A DNA stretch of 64,000 bases. Source: Cryphonectria parasitica EP155. Its lineage: Eukaryota > Ascomycota > Sordariomycetes > Diaporthales > Cryphonectriaceae. The translations under genes were made by a program, and so were the position numbers. The stretch covers positions 1 to 64,000 of the forward strand of contig NW_024468915.1 of assembly GCF_011745365.1 (NCBI RefSeq), read 5' to 3'. The notes under the pieces were generated by a model, which ran no database searches, was not told where the DNA came from, and saw nothing but the letters and a program-made list of their open reading frames with translations. Positions 12,901-23,539 of this stretch are shown here, piece by piece (position 1 is the stretch's first letter; each line of letters starts with the position of its first letter).

Positions 12901-14345
12901 GAAAATGAATAAGCAGATACTTTCAGCAGAAGAATAGATTATCAAGATACAGATTTCTCGGATATATAGAATATCTTTATTCAAGATAAATCAGGAAATC
13001 TTATTAATGCATACAGAGAATTGAATGCTATCTTCAGAATTAAATCTTTAGAAAAGAATTCAGAATTAATAATTCCAGATGAATAAAACAACTATATTAA
13101 GAATATATATAGTATATTAGCATATGAATATTAGAGAATTAGAGTAATCTATAAATATATTAAAAAATACTAGAATCTATTAAGCTTTAGAAAAAGAATT
13201 GAGAATATTCTATAATAATGCAATAGCTATAAAAAGAATAAAGCAGAAAGATATAAGCTTTATAAATTACTATACTTCTTATTAATATTTATAATTATTT
13301 AGCAATTTATTAATCTAAACTTTATTATTAAGCTATTTCTCTTATAAGAACTCTTAATTAAGATATAATATAATAGCATTTTAATAATAGTTTGCAAACT
13401 GAGCAAATATGCTTATTTTCTCTTTTATAAGAAAAGCAGTATAGCAAAGAAACTTGTATATGCATTTCTCAGAATGATTATTGCTAATCATAGCATGCTA
13501 AAGAAAGTAATCTCTAACAGAGATAGAAAGTTTAATTTGAAGTTTTGAACTTCGTTTATAAAACAGCTTGAAATACATTACAGAATATTTATAGCATTTT
13601 ATTCATAAATAAACAAACAGATAGAAAGAATAAATCAAGTTATTAAACAATACTTATAATACTATATTAATCAGAAATAGAATAACTGAATTAATCTATT
13701 ACTTCTTGCATAGTTTGCTTATAATAATATAGATATAAATATAATAAAGAAATTATTATTCTTTATACTCTATAAATACAATCCAATAACTTATTACAAA
13801 ATACTACTAGAAGCAAATGCAGAAGCTGCAAACAAAAGAATTAAGAAGATTAAGAAAGTTCAGAAAGAACTTCAATCAGAATTATAATTCATTCAAAAAT
13901 GAATAATACAATATGCAAACTTCAAGAGGATTAAGAAACTAATTCTACAGAAGAAAGATAAGATCTATCTACTTTGAAAAAATATTAAAACAATCAAATC
14001 TAGCAATAAACTCAATTATAAGAAATTGAAATTCTTCAAAATCTTGCAACAGATTTTCCCAGTTAATTATAAGTTAGTATTATCTTATAGGATAAGAATA
14101 TATTCAGTTTTCTATATTTTACTGCTGGAATTAGCAATATAAGAAATACTAATAGATAATATAGCAGAAGTAGAAAATAATGAATCAGAGTATAAGATAA
14201 AGAAAATTCTTAAATATAGAAGTATAGATAATATAAGGAAATATCTTATTAAATAGAAAGATTATTTAGTAAGCGAAAATTTTTGAGAATTGTAGAAAAA
14301 CATTAAAAATGCTTAGGAAAAGATAGCTAAATATTGGAAAAGGAA
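9990..14345 (+). pseudogene. Element B pol pseudogene (protease, RT, RNase H, integrase, chromodomain)
   Basis: Protease-like sequence and spacer cover about 9990-11500. RT runs from about 11720 to 12260. It has recognisable Leu-Lys-Gly-Ala-Tyr-Asn and Glu-Glu-Trp-Lys-Thr-Ala-Phe blocks, and the active site reads Tyr-Phe-Asp-Asn at 12133-12144, so the second catalytic Asp is lost. RNase H follows at about 12480-12950. The integrase zinc and core regions lie at about 13200-14000, with stops and lost catalytic Asp. A chromodomain-like tail spans about 14160-14340; two of its Trp codons are now stops (TAG at 14254, TGA near 14284). The order RT-RH-IN-chromodomain defines a chromovirus. There is no intact reading frame. 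Confidence 0.88.
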
Positions 14346-14379
14346 AACTAGTATCTAAGATAATCGTTCCATTCTGAAC

Positions 14380-15072
14380 TGAGATTCAGAGCTCTTAGAG
14401 ATCTTATTCTCCAGAAAACTTAACTAGTTAATTACAGAATTCCTTAGATTCATAGAATTCTAATCAAAACTTTTAAAAGAAGAATCTTCAGCTATAACAG
14501 CAGATTTCTCAGCTACTATAGCCTATACTTTAGCAGCAATACGCACTTTCTTAGCTTTAGCTTTCTCAGCTTTTTCTTTCTTAAGCTTTTCAAAATTCTT
14601 AAAATCTCAATAAATAGCTCAAAATATCCTCTTATACTACATCTTCTTTTATTAATACAATTAAAGCAACTTTAATTCCAATTCTTCTATCTTATTCTTT
14701 AGCTTTTAATACTAAATAGAAATAAAAAGAAGTTTAGCAGCATTTATTAGCTTTAGAATATTATACTTAATACAATTCTGAAAAACATATTCCAAGCAAT
14801 AGAATAAATCATAAGAAGAAACAATATACAATTGCAAGCTTCAACTATTGCAATAAGAATAGAGATGCATATCAAAACTGTTTAAAAGAATGGATTAAAG
14901 AAGAAGATCTTTCTGCTTCTTTTTATCAGAACGAGAATTCGAGAATTTCAGTTTTGCAACTTTATTAATTCTGTTCAGCATCTTGATTAGAAAAGCAAAA
15001 TTATAAATACGGAAACTTGCTAGAATACTTACAGAAGATTATTAGAAATAATAACTAATAAAAGGAAAATAA
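14380..15072 (-). pseudogene. Non-pol region before the element B 3' LTR with traces of an antisense frame
   Basis: Between the chromodomain and the 3' LTR, the minus strand contains a Lys/Ala/Glu-rich frame (about 14340-14600) broken by TAG and TAA codons. Upstream of it is more strongly decayed sequence. The last 130 bp (about 14940-15072) are homologous to 2431-2560 of element A. The polypurine tract (AAAAGGAAAA, about 15058-15069) directly precedes the LTR. This is probably the degraded counterpart of the antisense frame seen in element A at 2600-3410; that link is inferred from position and composition rather than from good alignment. Confidence 0.35.
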
Positions 15073-15525
15073 TATTATAATCTATCCAATATACAGATTA
15101 TGAAAACAAGTTACAAATAATAAGAACTAGATATTAAGAATCTAATATTCTAATAAAATATTGATTATATAATTCAGAGTTAGAATTGTAAAGAAAAGAG
15201 AATTATTGAGCTTGCTAGCAATCCTAACAAGCTTTATATCTTGGATTGCTAAACTTACTAGCAATTCTAATAAGCTATACTAAAGAGCTGAATATATAAG
15301 AATACATTTATTATCATTAGATAAATTCAGTATATAGCTTTTCAGTTATTAATCTAAGTATTCAGTTTTATATACTGAGTAGCTTTAAAGGCAGTGAATA
15401 CTTGTATTGCTTACTGAGACTTGTACAGTTCCGTATTCAAGAACTTAGCACTTTGATACTGCTCTTGTTAGCATAAATCTCTTCGTATACTTAGGAATCT
15501 TCGGATTGCTGCAGTGCTCATTATA
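15073..15525 (+). repeat. 3' LTR of element B
   Basis: This 453-bp copy of 8148-8600 starts TATTATAATC (the TGTTATAACC start with G-to-A/C-to-T changes) and ends CTCATTATA. It is followed directly by the right target-duplication copy CTGAT and the resumed element A sequence. Confidence 0.9.
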
Positions 15526-15530
15526 CTGAT

Positions 15531-16942
15531 GCAGATGATGAGAAATAGCGAAGAGTATTATCATTAAGTTCTTTCTTCAGTATCTGAATGCTCTGTTCAG
15601 TAATATCAGAGCAGTTTGAACTATTGCTGCTTATAGTTATATTGGATATATATTCTCGCTCTGCTATTGCTATCTGCCTGTAGCGCTTAGATTTCTAAGA
15701 GAATTATTCTAAGCTTTTCTTATTTAAAAGGTATATTAAGCAGCTGTTATTATAGCAGAATGTTCAGCTGAGACTTCTATAATTGATAGAGTTCAATACT
15801 TATTCCAAGGAAGTATTTTTGCTTAATTAATTGAGTTTCTGTTGCTAAACGATATTCATCTAGCATTCTTTCTGAATTAGTTGCTACTTATTTTTCCAGG
15901 GTTAATAGCAGTTGCATGCTATATATTTCTGTTTATTGCAGTTGTAGCAAGTAATGCTGCTTTTTTTATTATATTGCTTATTAGCAGTATTAAGCTTCAT
16001 GAAACTAGTATGTATAGTGCTGCTTTGCGCTGTGCTGCTATATCAACTGCTATTCTTATATTGGAATTTCTTGCTTATATTAGCTGGAAATCTTCAGATT
16101 TAGCTTCCTCTCTTTCTGAACTTCTCTACTTATTATTTGTATAAATAGTTGTTGATGCAGATAGCTTGATTGAAGAATGTTACAAAATTTTCTAGCTAAT
16201 TCTATTTGAAGATTTCATTCTTAATATTATTCTTGAATTTCTTATAATAATGCTTTATAAGATTCTTATCTTTCTATAGGAATCTTGCTAAAAGCTGCTT
16301 AAATCTAACTGTATAAGCAGAAGCTAACTTGGTTTGCTTGAGATTTATAAGCTGCTGAGCTGTAGTACATTTCTTGTTAGAATTACTAAAGATTTCTTTA
16401 AGAGCTTTTTCGAAGCTTTCAAAGGAATTGAATATATTCTTAGTGCTCTGAATGTATATATCGGGATTATTCTGATGCTCTAAATGGTTATATAGAGAAA
16501 GCTTATATTAGATAAGAGCATTCTTTTCAAAACGAGTTCTTGCAAGAATAATCTTCTCAGATTCTATAGTAAACTGAGCTATATAGTATAAAAAGTATGC
16601 TCTGCAGTAGATGAGGAATTTATATAGCATCTTTTGATTGCTGTTATATATAGCAGGTTTATTTATCTTATATGCTTTTTCAGCATTATTAGTAACTGCA
16701 GAGATAGATTGCATCTGCTGAGCTTATTAAGCTAGCTGAGCTTATTAGTTAGTAATAGTAGCGCTCTAAGCTTGCTATTATTCATACAGATTCTGAATAT
16801 ACTAAGTAAGCTAATATACCTAGTTAATCAGTTCTTCCTAAGTAGGAGTATACAAGAATGAAGAAGTTTCTAAAGAAGCTATTATATTCTATATTATTCA
16901 AGAAGATAATACTGAACCATTCTTAAACAAGAGTTATAAAAA
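15531..16942 (-). pseudogene. Element A gag pseudogene
   Basis: The minus strand is homologous to element B gag. A 68-codon open stretch at 16508-16714 matches the conserved gag part seen in B near 8880-9030. The zinc knuckle near 15920 keeps three Cys, but its His position is Tyr, a CAT-to-TAT change. The plus-strand open stretch at 15881-16144 is an antisense shadow. The segment joins directly to 8142 once element B is removed. Confidence 0.8.
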
Positions 16943-17406
16943 TATAATAAGCATTGCAGCAATCCGAAGATTTCTAAGTATATAAAGAGATTTATGCTAA
17001 TAAGAGCAGTATTGAAGTATTGAATCTCTGAATACGGAATCGAATAAGTTCTAAACAAGCAATACAAATATTCACTGCCTTTAGAGCTACTCAATATATG
17101 AAACTGAATACTTAGATTTACAACTAAAGAGCTATATATAAGATCTATCTAATAGAAATAAACGTATTCTTATATATTCAGCTCTTCAGTTCTGTTAGTA
17201 GTATTGGTTGTTGGATCACTAGGATTATCTGAGTGATCTAACTAATCTGGATTACTATAGATCAGCTACTGATCCATCCTGATCCTATAATCCTAACCCT
17301 TGCTTATGTAAGCCTTAGTTCTTGAGGTGTTGAATCCTTCCCTGTCTTTCGGATAGTTATTCCGGGTGTTCTGGCTGGTAACCTGCATGTTGGATGAGTC
17401 ATAACA
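16943..17406 (-). repeat. 5' LTR of element A
   Basis: This 464-bp partner of 1967-2430 ends in TCATAACA and is followed by the target duplication TCTAA (17407-17411). Its right half (about 17180-17406) keeps much more of the G/C content than the same part of the other LTR. Confidence 0.9.
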
Positions 17407-17411
17407 TCTAA

Positions 17412-19141
17412 GCAGTTTTGTAATAATCTTGATATATATGATTAATTCTAGAATCTTTATACTGAATTAATTCTATATTATAAATAGAAATATAGATAAA
17501 GAATTCTTTAAAGCTAAGCTTATATATTATATATTCTGCATTGTATATAAAGATATAGTAATATATGCTAGCAAAATCGAGTATACTGCAGAGTATTACT
17601 GAGTTTGCTTTACTGAAGCTGATAATTTTTAATAAATTATTAATAAGCTTTAATAAACTATTTAATTGCTTATTAAAGAATATTTCTTTAAATACTTATA
17701 AGAATTATTCTATTTATTATTGCTTATAGTATTCTAAGAAATATCTTTCTTTATTATTTTTTCTAAAAGCTAATTCTTTTTTAAAGATATTAAAATAATC
17801 TAAGTTGCTATTATTCAGAATTATATTATAAATTAATCTCTTTCTTTCTATTGCTAATTGCTTAATCTTTCTTTATAATGCTTTCGGAAACTATTCTAAG
17901 CTTTTCTTACTTAAGAAGTATATTAAGTAATTATTATTATAGCAGAATATTCAGCTAAAACTTCTATAATTAATGGAATTCAATACTTACTCTAAGGAAA
18001 TGTTTTTGTTTAGCTGATTAGATTGCTATACTTGCATTATATTAAGCTATTATTCTTTGGAAATGAGTTTCTATTATTAAGGCTTTCTAAGCTAGCAATA
18101 ATCTTATACAATATAGCTTGATTTATTGCAGTTGTAATAATTCTAGTTATATGTTTTTCTTATGATTGCATCTAATTCCATGAATTCAGTATGAATATTT
18201 CTATTCTATATTATATTCTGCTGAAAATCTTTGTTCTAGCTTCGGAATTAGAATTTTTTGCTAGTATTTAGCTGCAATTATTATATAGATTAGCTTTTTC
18301 TTTTCTTAAACTTTTCCATTTATTATTTATATAAATAATTATTAATGCAGATTGCTTAGTTTGAGAATATTGCAAAGTTCTCTAGCTAATTCTATTTAGA
18401 AATTTCATTCTTAATATTATTCTTAAGTTTCTTATAATAATGCTTTATAAGATTCTTATCTTTCTATAAGAATTATATTAAGAGCTATTTGAATCTAATT
18501 ATATAAGCAGAAGCTGATTTAATCTACTTAAGATTTATAAGCTGCTAAGCTATAATGCATTTCTTATTGAAATTGCTAAAGATTTTCTTGAGAGCTTTCT
18601 TAAAGCTTGCAAAGAAATCGAATATATTCTTAGTATTCTGAGTATGCGCATTGGAATTGTTTTAATGCTTTAAGTAGTTGCATAGAAAAGGTTTGTATTA
18701 GATAAGAGCATTCTTTTCGAAATAAATCTCTGCAAGAATAATCTTTTCAGATTCTTTAATAAACTGGATTATATAATATAAGAAGTATGCTCTGCAGTAA
18801 ATAAGAAATTTATATAGTATTTTCTGATTTTTATTATATATAGCAAGTTTATTTATCTTGTATATTTTTCTAGCATTATTAGTAATTATAAAAGTAAACT
18901 GTATCTGCTGAGCTTGTTAAGCTTATTAAGCTAGCTAGGCTTGCTGATTAGCAATGGTGGCGCTCTGAGCTTATTGCTAATTATACAGATTCTGAATATG
19001 CTGGATAAGCTAATATATCTGATTAATTAGTTTCTTCTGAGTAGAAGCATGCAAGGATGAGAGGGATTCTTAAGAAGCTATTATATTCCGTATTGCTTAA
19101 GAGGATAATACTGAACTATTCTTAAATAAGAGTTATTAAAA
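17412..19141 (-). pseudogene. Element C gag and 5' region pseudogene
   Basis: This minus-strand gag of element C resumes after the element A insertion. It aligns by eye with the gag regions of A and B: 17880-18020 with the reverse complement of about 9690-9830, and 18700-19130 with the gag N-terminal part. A zinc-knuckle remnant lies near 18110-18150 and its Cys residues are partly replaced by Tyr. Stops are frequent and there is no intact frame. Confidence 0.75.
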
Positions 19142-19584
19142 TGTAATAAGTATTGCAGTATTCCAAAGATTTCAAAGTATACAAAGAGATTTATACTAAT
19201 AAGAGCGATATCAAGTATAAGCTTTAAATACAGAAATATAACTAAGATAATAATACAAGTATTCACTGCTTTTGGAACTATTAGAGTAGGAGAGTAATCT
19301 GATACTTAGATTAATAACTAAAGAGCTATATACTGAATCCATCTAACAGTAATGAATGTATTCTTATATATCCAGCTTTTCAGTTCTGACTATCCTAACT
19401 ATGTTCCGATTTCTTATAGTTATTCTCTGAATATGTTGACTATATCCATAGCTAACATAGTTGCGCTAGTAACTCTAATCCTGGATTATGTAATCACTGT
19501 TAGTTATCCGACGTTGAGTCGTGACTCCTGGTTCCTTGTTTGGTGAGTTCCTTCCGCGACCTGCATGTTGAATGAGTTATAACA
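19142..19584 (-). repeat. 5' LTR of element C
   Basis: This 443-bp LTR starts TGTAATAAG and ends GTTATAACA on the plus strand, and is homologous to both LTRs of element A. Its partner lies outside the window to the left. The inverted motif pair AACTATGTT/AACATAGTT recurs within this LTR and in the following partial copy. Confidence 0.8.
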
Positions 19585-20207
19585 ATATATAATAAATGAA
19601 TACTTAGATTAATAACTGAAGAGCTATATTCTGGTAGCTTATCTAGTAGTAATGAATGTATTCTTATATATTCAGCTCTTTAGTATGAAATAGCCTAACT
19701 ATGTTATGATTCTTTATAGTTGTTCTTTGAATATGTTGACTATGTTCATAGTTAACATAGTTGCGCTAGTAACTCTAATCCTGGGTTGTGTAATCCTTGG
19801 TGGTTGTCCGATGCTGGGTTGTAACACCTGGTTTCTTGTTAGTAGGGCTTGTTTTTTGTGACCTGCATGTTGAATGGGTTATAACAATATAATAAATAAA
19901 TACTTAGATTAACAACTAAAGAGCTATATTCTAGTGATCTATCTAGTGATAATGAATATGTTCTTCTTATATATTCAGCTCTTCAGTGTGGATCGTAGAA
20001 GTTGATAAGCGACTATTGCAGTCCCTAGCCTGAATCGTAAGAACTGACAAGCAACTGTTGCAATCCCTTCCTGATTGGTTCTTTCTTCCTGACCCTAACT
20101 CTTGATTACCTAATCCTGGTTAGGCGTGGTCGTGCCTTGAACTGTAACCGCTGGTTCTTTGTTGGCGGGGCCTGTCCTGTGACCTGCATGCTGGATGGGT
20201 CATAACA
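19585..20207. repeat. Two tandem partial LTR copies at the edge of the block
   Basis: Two further copies of the upstream (U3-side) LTR part follow head to tail: 19585-19886 and 19887-20207. Each starts with an AT linker followed by AATACTTAGATTAA and ends in the common TATAACA terminus. Both lack the same left 160 bp found in full LTRs. The last copy is GC-richer and ends at the boundary with normal gene sequence. Confidence 0.75.
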
Positions 20208-20432
20208 TCAGCCAATATTCGAACTCTCTGTTCGAATATTCCTTCCAACCGTACATATAGCTGCTACGCCTAGATCACGGGTCGTAACAAAACTGCTTTT
20301 TTTTTTAGTGGATTTAGGTACTATTTGGATCTGTCTGCTGATGGTATTTTCTCTGTCGTACCCGATTGATTCCACAGAGCTAGGAGACATGTGATGCGCT
20401 TCATGCTGCCTCCTATGAGGCAAGAGTGAGCC

Positions 20433-21164
20433 CTAGTCGACTTTCTCTATGACTGTCCACGTTCCGCTTGAGGTCTCGACGCGGTCATTCTTTTCGTATG
20501 TCTTCCCTAAGCTACAGACGAGATCTCGCAATGTCGGTGTGGAGTGGGTGCCCCAGCGTAATTGCCTCTCCCACTTGGAGTCGGAGCTGTTCCATATCCA
20601 TCTCTCAGCAGTGAAGATGTGACCCCTACGAATAACGCCCTGCGCATACTGTCCAAGACAGACAAAGAGGCCACGCGTCTCGTTGGCATCGTCGTGTGCG
20701 CGCAATACGATGCACTTGGCCAAGCCCGGCACGGGCTGTGGCTGTTCGTCACGCCACAGCTCCTCGTACTCTGTGTCATACCCTGTGGCAGGATTTACCA
20801 TATGGCCTGTCTCTAAAGTCAAGCCAGATGGCTGTTCAAACATGTCGCCCTCATCGACGACCTCTTCTGGGCTCGTAGTGCGGCTGTCGACCCAGTGGCG
20901 GAACGTGGAGTGGGAGACATGGGTGCCGTTTTCGCGGGTGAGCTGGCTGGTTGAGGACGTGCCCCCAAAGGCCCAGTCCAGCTGATTGTCCGTGAGGTCG
21001 GAAAGGACCACATGTCTCGCGTCTGTAGGGACTGGTAGAGCTGTCTTCAGGACCCTGATATCCACAAACCAGCGGCTAGGTGATGTGAGGACCAAGGTCG
21101 ACGTGGGCTCGGAGGGATCATCTGTGCCCCACTTGATATGGTCGCGGACAGAGATGGTGCCCAT
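20433..21164 (-). CDS. HRI1: HRI1-family protein
   Basis: A single-exon gene of 243 aa, the usual size for the fungal HRI1 family. The N-terminus (Ile-Lys-Trp-Gly, then Pro-Ser-Glu-Pro-Thr-x-Thr-Leu-Val-Leu-Thr-Ser) and the middle blocks (His-Trp-Val-Asp-Ser-Arg; Val-Asp-Glu-Gly-Asp-Met; Leu-Glu-Thr-Gly-x-Met-Val-Asn-Pro; Tyr-Glu-Glu-Leu-Trp-Arg) are the conserved core. In budding yeast, Hri1 is a small soluble protein found with the casein kinase Hrr25; its biochemical role is not settled. The first Met is taken as the start because the conserved region begins within ten residues. The stop is only 226 bp from the last LTR fragment, so the gene borders the AT-rich block. No RIP-type damage is visible in it. 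Confidence 0.88.
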   Translation of the reverse strand: MGTISVRDHIKWGTDDPSEPTSTLVLTSPSRWFVDIRVLKTALPVPTDARHVVLSDLTDNQLDWAFGGTSSTSQLTRENGTHVSHSTFRHWVDSRTTSPEEVVDEGDMFEQPSGLTLETGHMVNPATGYDTEYEELWRDEQPQPVPGLAKCIVLRAHDDANETRGLFVCLGQYAQGVIRRGHIFTAERWIWNSSDSKWERQLRWGTHSTPTLRDLVCSLGKTYEKNDRVETSSGTWTVIEKVD

Positions 21165-22024
21165 TTCTGTTTGGTAGATGTTGCTGTGACTCTGGGAGGT
21201 TAGAGCGATGGTGTTACCAAGAGAAAGGGAGTGCTTGTGGTGGTCGTGGTGGTTGTTTCTAGGGCCAGGGGGGGAGGAGGGCGTTCAGAAGACGATAGAG
21301 AGCTTCATGCTTAGCGACGGGGGTGGATTTGTCTCGTGAACCTCAGGTTTGATTCAGCTTTAGGGTTAGGGCTTAGATAACAAGAACGGCCCATGGTCAG
21401 GTCATGTACCAGGAGAAAAATAAGAACAAAAATAAAGAAAAGAGGAGATTTGGGATTGATCATTGCACCTGTGTATTCATGTACAAGGTACATACCATGG
21501 TATGAGCTCATGTTGATCTTGGACGTCGAAGCTACCTCTTACGGGTACTCATACGTCACCAGCGTCACCCCAGAAATGGAGAGAGCAGAGCACGGTACGT
21601 ACTATCTAAGTACTGTACTTCAGGTGTTCCTGCACCAGCGGTCGAATGGCCTGCTCTTGGCTCCTTGCTGCCCTGCCCTCAAAATGTTGAATGAATCTGT
21701 AAAATGTTGAACATGGGGCAGTGAAGTTTCATCTATGTAAATTTCAACAAGCGGGGCGGGCGTACTAGGAAATTCAACATAAACAATGATAAGAAGACCA
21801 ACAACAACAATGGTACACCATTGACTGACAAGGTAAGCACGTTACATTCTGAGCCGCCACTTCCGAAGAGAGAAGAGGAACTGATGATATTTAAGGAGCC
21901 TGAGGAAGTTACGACCTGAGGAACTTGTGGAAAGGGAAACGCACTCAAGTGGCCCCAGTCTCGACCTCGTCGTGAAACAAGATTCTCTGTTTGACTGCTT
22001 TGTCTCCAGCCTGTTGTCGCGACG
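21165..22024. other. Divergent intergenic region between HRI1 and the hydrolase
   Basis: These 860 bp hold the upstream sequences of both divergent genes. I see no conserved open frame, only short pyrimidine/purine-rich tracts (for example 21410-21445) and an AGTACTTAGATAGTACG-type imperfect palindrome near 21595-21620. No recognised operator or RNA gene. Confidence 0.5.
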
Positions 22025-23539
22025 ATGCTGAACCGCACCACCCACGAGCTCATCTTCATCCGCATCTGTGTCATCTTTCTCAGCTGCGCTCCTCTGTTCT
22101 ACATCGTCTTCCTGCCGCTGCCGCTGGCTGCCCTCGCCCTATCGCTGGAGCTGGCCTACTACCTGTTCATCCTCCGACGCTTCAAGACCCGCCTCGCAGG
22201 ACAGGCAGACCACCCCCCAGACACCCGCCAGGAGAGGGAGGCTCTCTTCCAGCGATGCCTCCAGAACATCCCCGACCCAGAGAGATATCTGAGCCTATGG
22301 GCCCACGGCGCCGATCCTGCCGAGATCAAGAGGGAAAATCTTCGCGAGTTCTTCCTGTGGGCGTTCTTCGACCGTCAGCATGACTGCCCTGACGACGCGG
22401 ACATCCAGGACGAGCTGGAGGGCTACATCACTGGGACAGAGGCCCTACTCGGCCGTACGCTCGCCCCTGGCAGGGGTTCCGCTAGATCTCTGCGGCTGAC
22501 CTTCGACGACATCCCCACCCGGTATCGCTGCCTCCTCTGGTACCTCATCGTTGCCCTTGTGGACTCGGCCACCCACCTCCGCATGTTGCGCCGCGGTTTT
22601 CACTTCTACGCTGCCCCTGCGCCTCATGCCAGTGTCTTTCACGTCTTTCCCCCTCGCCCGCTGGTATCGATGAGATGGCCCGACAGGCGCTTCTCGGCCG
22701 GCGAGCTCAACTACTGGTATCGACCCGCTGCAACCACGGCCACCACTGGCGGATCTACCACTCGACCCGTCGTCTTCCTCCACGGCATCGGGATCGGCTT
22801 GTACCCCTATGTGCCCTTTCTGAACGACCTGCCACCGACGAGCCCCGTACTGGCCGTGGAAATACTGCCCATCTCTATGCGCCTGACCAAGACCAACATC
22901 CTGGCCAGGCCAGACTTCGTCCGACAGCTCAAGGCCATCCTGCACCAACACGGGATCGACTGCTTCGTCCTGATCTCACACTCGTATGGTAGCATCCTCA
23001 CGACGCACGTCTTGCGTGATTCCGAGCTAGGCCCGCAGGTTGAGGGTGTCGTTCTGGTCGACCCGGTGAGCCTGCTGCTCCACCTACCGGATGTGGCATA
23101 CAACTTCACGAGGAGGATGCCCACGTTCGCCAACGAGTGGCAGCTGTGGTACATGGCAAGCATGGACCCAGGCATCGCCCTGGTCCTGGGGAGGCATTTC
23201 TTCTGGAGGGAGAACATCATCTGGAAGGACGAGCTGGTCAGCAGAGGGCCTTTAGGGCAGAGGAGGGCGGCTGTGTGCCTGGCATCACGGGACCTCATCG
23301 TTGACACGCTGACCGTGGGCCGGTACCTAGTGCTAAAGGACGGGCTCACGGAGCATGCCCGGCGCCAAGACCCCGCGGGCGACGAGGAGTTGGCTGTGGC
23401 TCTTGGGAGCGGTACCGCCAATACCACCACAGCGTCCGGCGTGGAGCTGCTCTGGTTCGACTTGGATCACGCACAGGTGTTCGATAAACGCCAAGACTAC
23501 GGTCGCATCCTGGATGTCGTGCGGAGGTTCTGTGCCTAA
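22025..23539 (+). CDS. Membrane-anchored alpha/beta hydrolase
   Basis: A 504-aa single-exon gene. Residues about 8-50 form one or two hydrophobic segments and suggest membrane anchoring; a further hydrophobic stretch lies near 168-182. The alpha/beta hydrolase core begins at about residue 248 with an oxyanion-loop His-Gly (Phe-Leu-His-Gly-Ile-Gly). The nucleophile elbow is Ser-His-Ser-Tyr-Gly, with Ser320 as nucleophile; Ser replaces the first Gly of the usual Gly-x-Ser-x-Gly. Likely acid and base are an Asp in Leu-Val-Asp-Pro (about 346) or Ser-Arg-Asp (about 424), and His482 in Asp-Leu-Asp-His. The substrate is unknown; lipid or ester hydrolysis is possible. The first Met is chosen because it directly precedes the hydrophobic anchor. 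The gene is divergent from HRI1 and convergent with the MFS gene. Confidence 0.85.
   Translation: MLNRTTHELIFIRICVIFLSCAPLFYIVFLPLPLAALALSLELAYYLFILRRFKTRLAGQADHPPDTRQEREALFQRCLQNIPDPERYLSLWAHGADPAEIKRENLREFFLWAFFDRQHDCPDDADIQDELEGYITGTEALLGRTLAPGRGSARSLRLTFDDIPTRYRCLLWYLIVALVDSATHLRMLRRGFHFYAAPAPHASVFHVFPPRPLVSMRWPDRRFSAGELNYWYRPAATTATTGGSTTRPVVFLHGIGIGLYPYVPFLNDLPPTSPVLAVEILPISMRLTKTNILARPDFVRQLKAILHQHGIDCFVLISHSYGSILTTHVLRDSELGPQVEGVVLVDPVSLLLHLPDVAYNFTRRMPTFANEWQLWYMASMDPGIALVLGRHFFWRENIIWKDELVSRGPLGQRRAAVCLASRDLIVDTLTVGRYLVLKDGLTEHARRQDPAGDEELAVALGSGTANTTTASGVELLWFDLDHAQVFDKRQDYGRILDVVRRFCA

Larger units (their letters stand above)
8148..15525 (+). mobile_element. Element B, full-length RIP-decayed Ty3/Gypsy chromovirus
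   Basis: This 7378-bp element lies on the plus strand with two 453-bp LTRs (8148-8600 and 15073-15525). The target duplication is CTGGT (8143-8147) and CTGAT (15526-15530); the one mismatch is a transition. Removing the element rejoins element A's sequence exactly, which can be checked because B carries the homologous segment at about 9995-10030. Domain order is gag with zinc knuckle, protease, RT, RNase H, integrase and chromodomain, followed by a non-pol region and a polypurine tract (about 15056-15072) before the 3' LTR. It is the youngest of the three full-size elements in the nest and is riddled with stops. Confidence 0.92.
1967..17406 (-). mobile_element. Element A, RIP-decayed Ty3/Gypsy chromovirus (interrupted)
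   Basis: Element A is read on the minus strand and is bounded by two 464-bp LTRs (1967-2430 and 16943-17406). Each LTR begins TGTAATGAGC or its T/A-mutated form on the plus strand and ends TATAACA or TATAATA. The flanking pentamers 1962-1966 and 17407-17411 are both TCTAA, a perfect target duplication inside element C. The body is split by element B (8148-15525). Without that insert, A is about 8.06 kb, longer than B because of extra sequence between the chromodomain and the 3' LTR and a 310-bp solo LTR. Gag lies at 15531-16942 and pol at about 3440-8142. Stops and Asp-to-Asn changes run throughout, so the element is dead. Confidence 0.9.

Noticed and set aside
1..20207. CRISPR-like or satellite array
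   Set aside because: The repeats here are LTRs, homologous retroelement bodies and one 69-bp triplication. There are no regular repeat-spacer units.
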